From an uncultured Lachnospiraceae bacterium (GTDB lineage Bacteria > Bacillota > Clostridia > Lachnospirales > Lachnospiraceae), in assembly GCA_910588215.1 (NCBI GenBank), contig CAJUQJ010000001.1:62001-126000 (forward strand): a stretch of DNA of 64,000 nt, written 5' to 3'. Every line of letters starts with the position of its first letter. Within the stretch, counting starts at the first letter, position 1. Of this stretch, positions 62,801 to 64,000 are shown in pieces. The notes beneath the pieces are model-generated. The model was not told where the DNA came from and searched no databases. It saw only the letters and a list, made by a program, of their open reading frames with translations. The translations under genes and the position numbers were made by a program.

Positions 62801-62993
62801 GGCAGTGAGAGAGATCAGACAGCTGGAGAACCAGAAGCTTGCTTCGGTACCGGTGATCGCCATGACTGCCAATGCTTTCGAGGAGGATAAGCAGGAGGCG
62901 CTGCGCAATGGCATGGACGGTCATATCGCGAAGCCGATCAACATAGAGATTCTGTTCAATACGTTGAACAAAGTATTGTCAAAAGCACAGTGA
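59853..62993 (+). CDS. Hybrid sensor histidine kinase with PAS domains and two receivers
   Basis: Soluble hybrid kinase of 1046 residues. Order: an N-terminal receiver-like domain without obvious phospho-site (1–115), a PAS domain (128–245), a second PAS (250–375), a third PAS-like region (380–520), a dimerisation domain with H542 in SNMSHDIRTPMN, an ATPase domain with N660 in LLGNAVKYTG and later GTGLGMAI, receiver 1 (D834 in YIIDWLLPD) and receiver 2 (D973 in LVLMDVQMP). There are no membrane helices, so the signal is intracellular. No HPt domain or DNA-binding output is encoded next to it. AAGGAGG lies 8 bases before the ATG. Confidence 0.93.
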   Translation: MYHCHVHFHLVGIRQDVFAVIEAMPPLACFTHEFTKSEGAGDVTADVILADLRDMDVEETVRELIADRGEDTELILLAGKEQFPLLTDKLQTVKEIWLLPMAEEEIRFRFLRWQQTYKMSKDYWQTSHYLEATINNVPNLVWYKDKDGVHEKVNDSFCSTVNKTKQQVEGQRHAYIWDVEEDDPACIESERQVMESERTFISEECVKTGDGTKLLMTYKSPLYDLDGSVMGTVGVAIDVTQERAYEQEIIQKNHTLETIFNNIECGVMYHSLDGTQVMSANQAALDILGYTSLEEMAADGFDMVSSAVVEEDRDGLLEKIKSLKEEGDSVSVEYRVRRKDGEIRYVMGNVKLMREKEELRYQRFLLDCTARKLQEEENERRQAALVQALSIDYRIVCFFDLENGTGQPLRVEEDSRQFLEAFERKLSFQESMEFYIQEYVCEEDRDMVRQAVSEDKIEQGLLEGKQYHVNFRTKGSGVPEYNQMKIVRAGLAEERRSIVLGIRSVDKEIRSEMEQRGHLKDALMQANRASKAKSVFLSNMSHDIRTPMNAIVGFTSLAMKHIDNRDRMEEYLKKIMTSGNHLLSLINDVLDMSRIESGKIRLEEKACSLPEILHGICNIVQADVHAKQLELHVDTMDIRNEDIFCDKLRLNQVLLNLLGNAVKYTGAGGAINMRITEKAGAPEGYATYEFSIKDNGVGMSAEFVEHIFEPFEREMNSTVSGIQGTGLGMAITKNIVDMMNGTIEVESELGEGSTFTVSFTFQIREKEKEEQDIPELKNCRALVVDDDFNTCDSVSYMLGQIGLRAEWTLSGKEAVLRTKQASMRKDGYLVYIIDWLLPDMNGIEVTRRVRQMMGDDVPVIVLTAYDWSDIEEEAKEAGVTAFCSKPLFMSELRDCLRTVIGLEEADEVEQVSGTVQFKAGRILLAEDNELNQEIAVEILDSAGFKTEVAENGKIAVEMLEKSSPGYYQLVLMDVQMPVMNGYEAVREIRQLENQKLASVPVIAMTANAFEEDKQEALRNGMDGHIAKPINIEILFNTLNKVLSKAQ

Positions 62994-63011
62994 AATGAGA
63001 ACGTGGTAATT

Positions 63012-63050
63012 GTTACTGTTTACGGCGCCCTGCACCTCGCTGCAGGGCAT
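63012..63050 (+). repeat. Degenerate partial copy of the 88-bp palindromic repeat
   Basis: GTTACTGTTTACGGCGCCCT and the following GCACCT…GCTGCAGGGCAT match the first 39 bases of the repeat at 6780–6867 with a few changes and one deletion. The GCCCTGCA…TGCAGGGC hairpin is preserved. It again starts shortly after a gene's stop codon. Confidence 0.6.
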
Positions 63051-63081
63051 CCGGCTAAGAAGTTTCCTGTTATGACAGATA

Positions 63082-63123
63082 AAGGGGAACCGTGCACTTA
63101 CAGTGCGGACGGTTCCCCTTTTG
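63082..63123. terminator. Bidirectional terminator kinase / hemerythrin
   Basis: AAGGGGAACCGT (63082–63093) pairs with ACGGTTCCCCTT (63109–63120), then TTG. It is shared by the two convergent genes. Confidence 0.82.
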
Positions 63124-63131
63124 TCGTAAGC

Positions 63132-64000
63132 TTATTGTTGAATAGTATCGATGCACATGGCGATATAGCCGCGGTTGTCAACGTTGAACAGTAGGCTGCA
63201 GGCTGGCGCCTGCTTATAGAAAATCTTGGAAAACTGATCAAAGGTCAGAAAATCGGATTTGGACAACGTATATTTGACATTGTTAGGAAAATACTTATAC
63301 AAGTAATCGACCAGCTGTATCGAGAGCATCTTCATAGCGTCAATGACTGTCCGGTCAATCCGCCTGATGTCCATATCAAGAATATTATTCAAGGTAAGGA
63401 TCGCTACCGATTCCTCGAAAACAAGATGGATCTGTTGCTTTTGCTCAGACTTATGGCTGTAAGTCAGTCGGTAGCAGAGCGGTTTGCCAACCTTGAAGCC
63501 CTCGCCGCCATAATGCTGGCTGACAAGCTGGATCGGTGCACGGCTCATGGACTTTAACCCTTGCGTGGTCGCTTTGATGATAGATTCCATCTTGTCGTCG
63601 GAAGAAGTATGTACCCATTTGTTGGCGTTGCGCCCGGTGATGGCGCGATCCTCGACCATGATATGGCCGGTGAGCCATCCGACACAGATGCCGATGAAAT
63701 GCTGAACGGATTCGATGGAATAATTCTGATCGTCCAGCTCTGCTTCCAGAGCAGGCAGAGTCTTATCGCGGAGATTATCATGAAGGCTCTTGTGCATGGG
63801 TAGTCCTGCATATGCAATGGACTGCATATAAGCCTCTTCTTCTGCAAAATGTTTGATGGTGTAGCTTTTGAAGTACTTGATGCCTTCTTTACAGGCGTGC
63901 TGCTGTTTTGCCGGATTCTCGGTGAAGGCGATCAGTTTGTTCACGATTGAAAAAAGTTTCTGGTGGGCTTTGTCGATTTCATCCACACCCAGATTAAAAC
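63132..64000 (-). CDS. Bacteriohemerythrin, cut by the window edge
   Basis: Partial gene; the 5' end lies beyond base 64000. The readable frame enters as FNLGVDEIDKAHQKLF, the standard start of a hemerythrin domain, so the GTG at 63986 is an internal valine. The four-helix domain keeps di-iron ligands: H in DKAHQ, H and E in KHFAEEEAYM, H in MHKSLHDNL, and H/D in TGHIMVEDRAI. The C-terminal half (about 130–285) is a separate alpha/beta domain of unknown role, seen in Clostridial relatives. It probably senses or stores oxygen for a stress or taxis response. Confidence 0.87.
   Translation of the reverse strand, partial: FNLGVDEIDKAHQKLFSIVNKLIAFTENPAKQQHACKEGIKYFKSYTIKHFAEEEAYMQSIAYAGLPMHKSLHDNLRDKTLPALEAELDDQNYSIESVQHFIGICVGWLTGHIMVEDRAITGRNANKWVHTSSDDKMESIIKATTQGLKSMSRAPIQLVSQHYGGEGFKVGKPLCYRLTYSHKSEQKQQIHLVFEESVAILTLNNILDMDIRRIDRTVIDAMKMLSIQLVDYLYKYFPNNVKYTLSKSDFLTFDQFSKIFYKQAPACSLLFNVDNRGYIAMCIDTIQQ

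Noticed and set aside
1..64000. CRISPR arrays, tRNA, rRNA, prophage or integrase genes
   Set aside because: None was seen on either strand. Short tRNA-like hairpins were not followed by CCA ends or cloverleaf patterns.

Overview
The window looks like chromosomal DNA of an anaerobic gut Firmicute of the family Lachnospiraceae. The evidence is a lon–engB pair in the Bacillus/Clostridium order, GC content around 50 % by eye, strong AGGAGG-type ribosome sites, and many glycoside hydrolases with AraC and LacI regulators. There is also an LplB/YtcP-type oligosaccharide transporter and large PAS hybrid kinases. A methyl-accepting chemotaxis protein suggests motility. I saw no rRNA, tRNA, CRISPR array, phage or plasmid genes. 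Species cannot be fixed from the sequence alone.

Layout. 0–6.8 kb: lon, engB, an AI-2E family transporter, a D-2-hydroxyacid dehydrogenase, a VanZ-like protein and a DUF308 membrane protein. 6.8–14 kb: palindromic repeats, an unrecognised 171-residue protein, the first copy of a 166-bp MITE-like element, a chemotaxis receptor, a CPBP protease, a MATE exporter and a convergent MFS transporter. 14–20.7 kb: an apparent operon of EAL phosphodiesterase, GH38 alpha-mannosidase, small PAS protein and PatB/MalY aminotransferase, then a truncated GNAT gene. 20.7–25.6 kb: a heterodimeric ABC exporter whose two genes are separated by a second, identical MITE copy, with a divergent AraC regulator. 25.7–33.7 kb: asnA, then genes with a DNA-repair flavour: a radical SAM/HhH protein with its partner, an HPr-like protein lacking the active histidine, a nuclease-helicase fusion, and endonuclease IV. 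34–41 kb: a GH13 amylase and a complete liv-type branched-chain amino acid ABC operon whose promoter is followed at once by an intrinsic terminator. 41–59.4 kb: a glycan-use region with two LacI and two AraC regulators, a membrane-anchored CBM-like protein, two GH3 enzymes (one with permuted domains), an LplB/YtcP/solute-binding ABC importer, the remnant of a second solute-binding gene, and a type B carboxylesterase. 59.4–64 kb: a hybrid sensor kinase with two receivers and a bacteriohemerythrin cut by the window edge.

How it fits together. The importer, GH3 enzymes and esterase would take up and hydrolyse plant or host oligosaccharides under local AraC/LacI control. The EAL–GH38 operon may couple c-di-GMP turnover to mannoside use.

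The most unusual material is non-coding: (1) two identical 166-bp elements with terminal inverted repeats; (2) a family of hairpin-rich leader modules ending in a Shine-Dalgarno sequence, placed ahead of several unrelated genes; (3) an 88-bp palindromic repeat present in opposite orientations 29 kb apart. Only sequence reading was possible, so family names rest on recognised motifs and not on searches.
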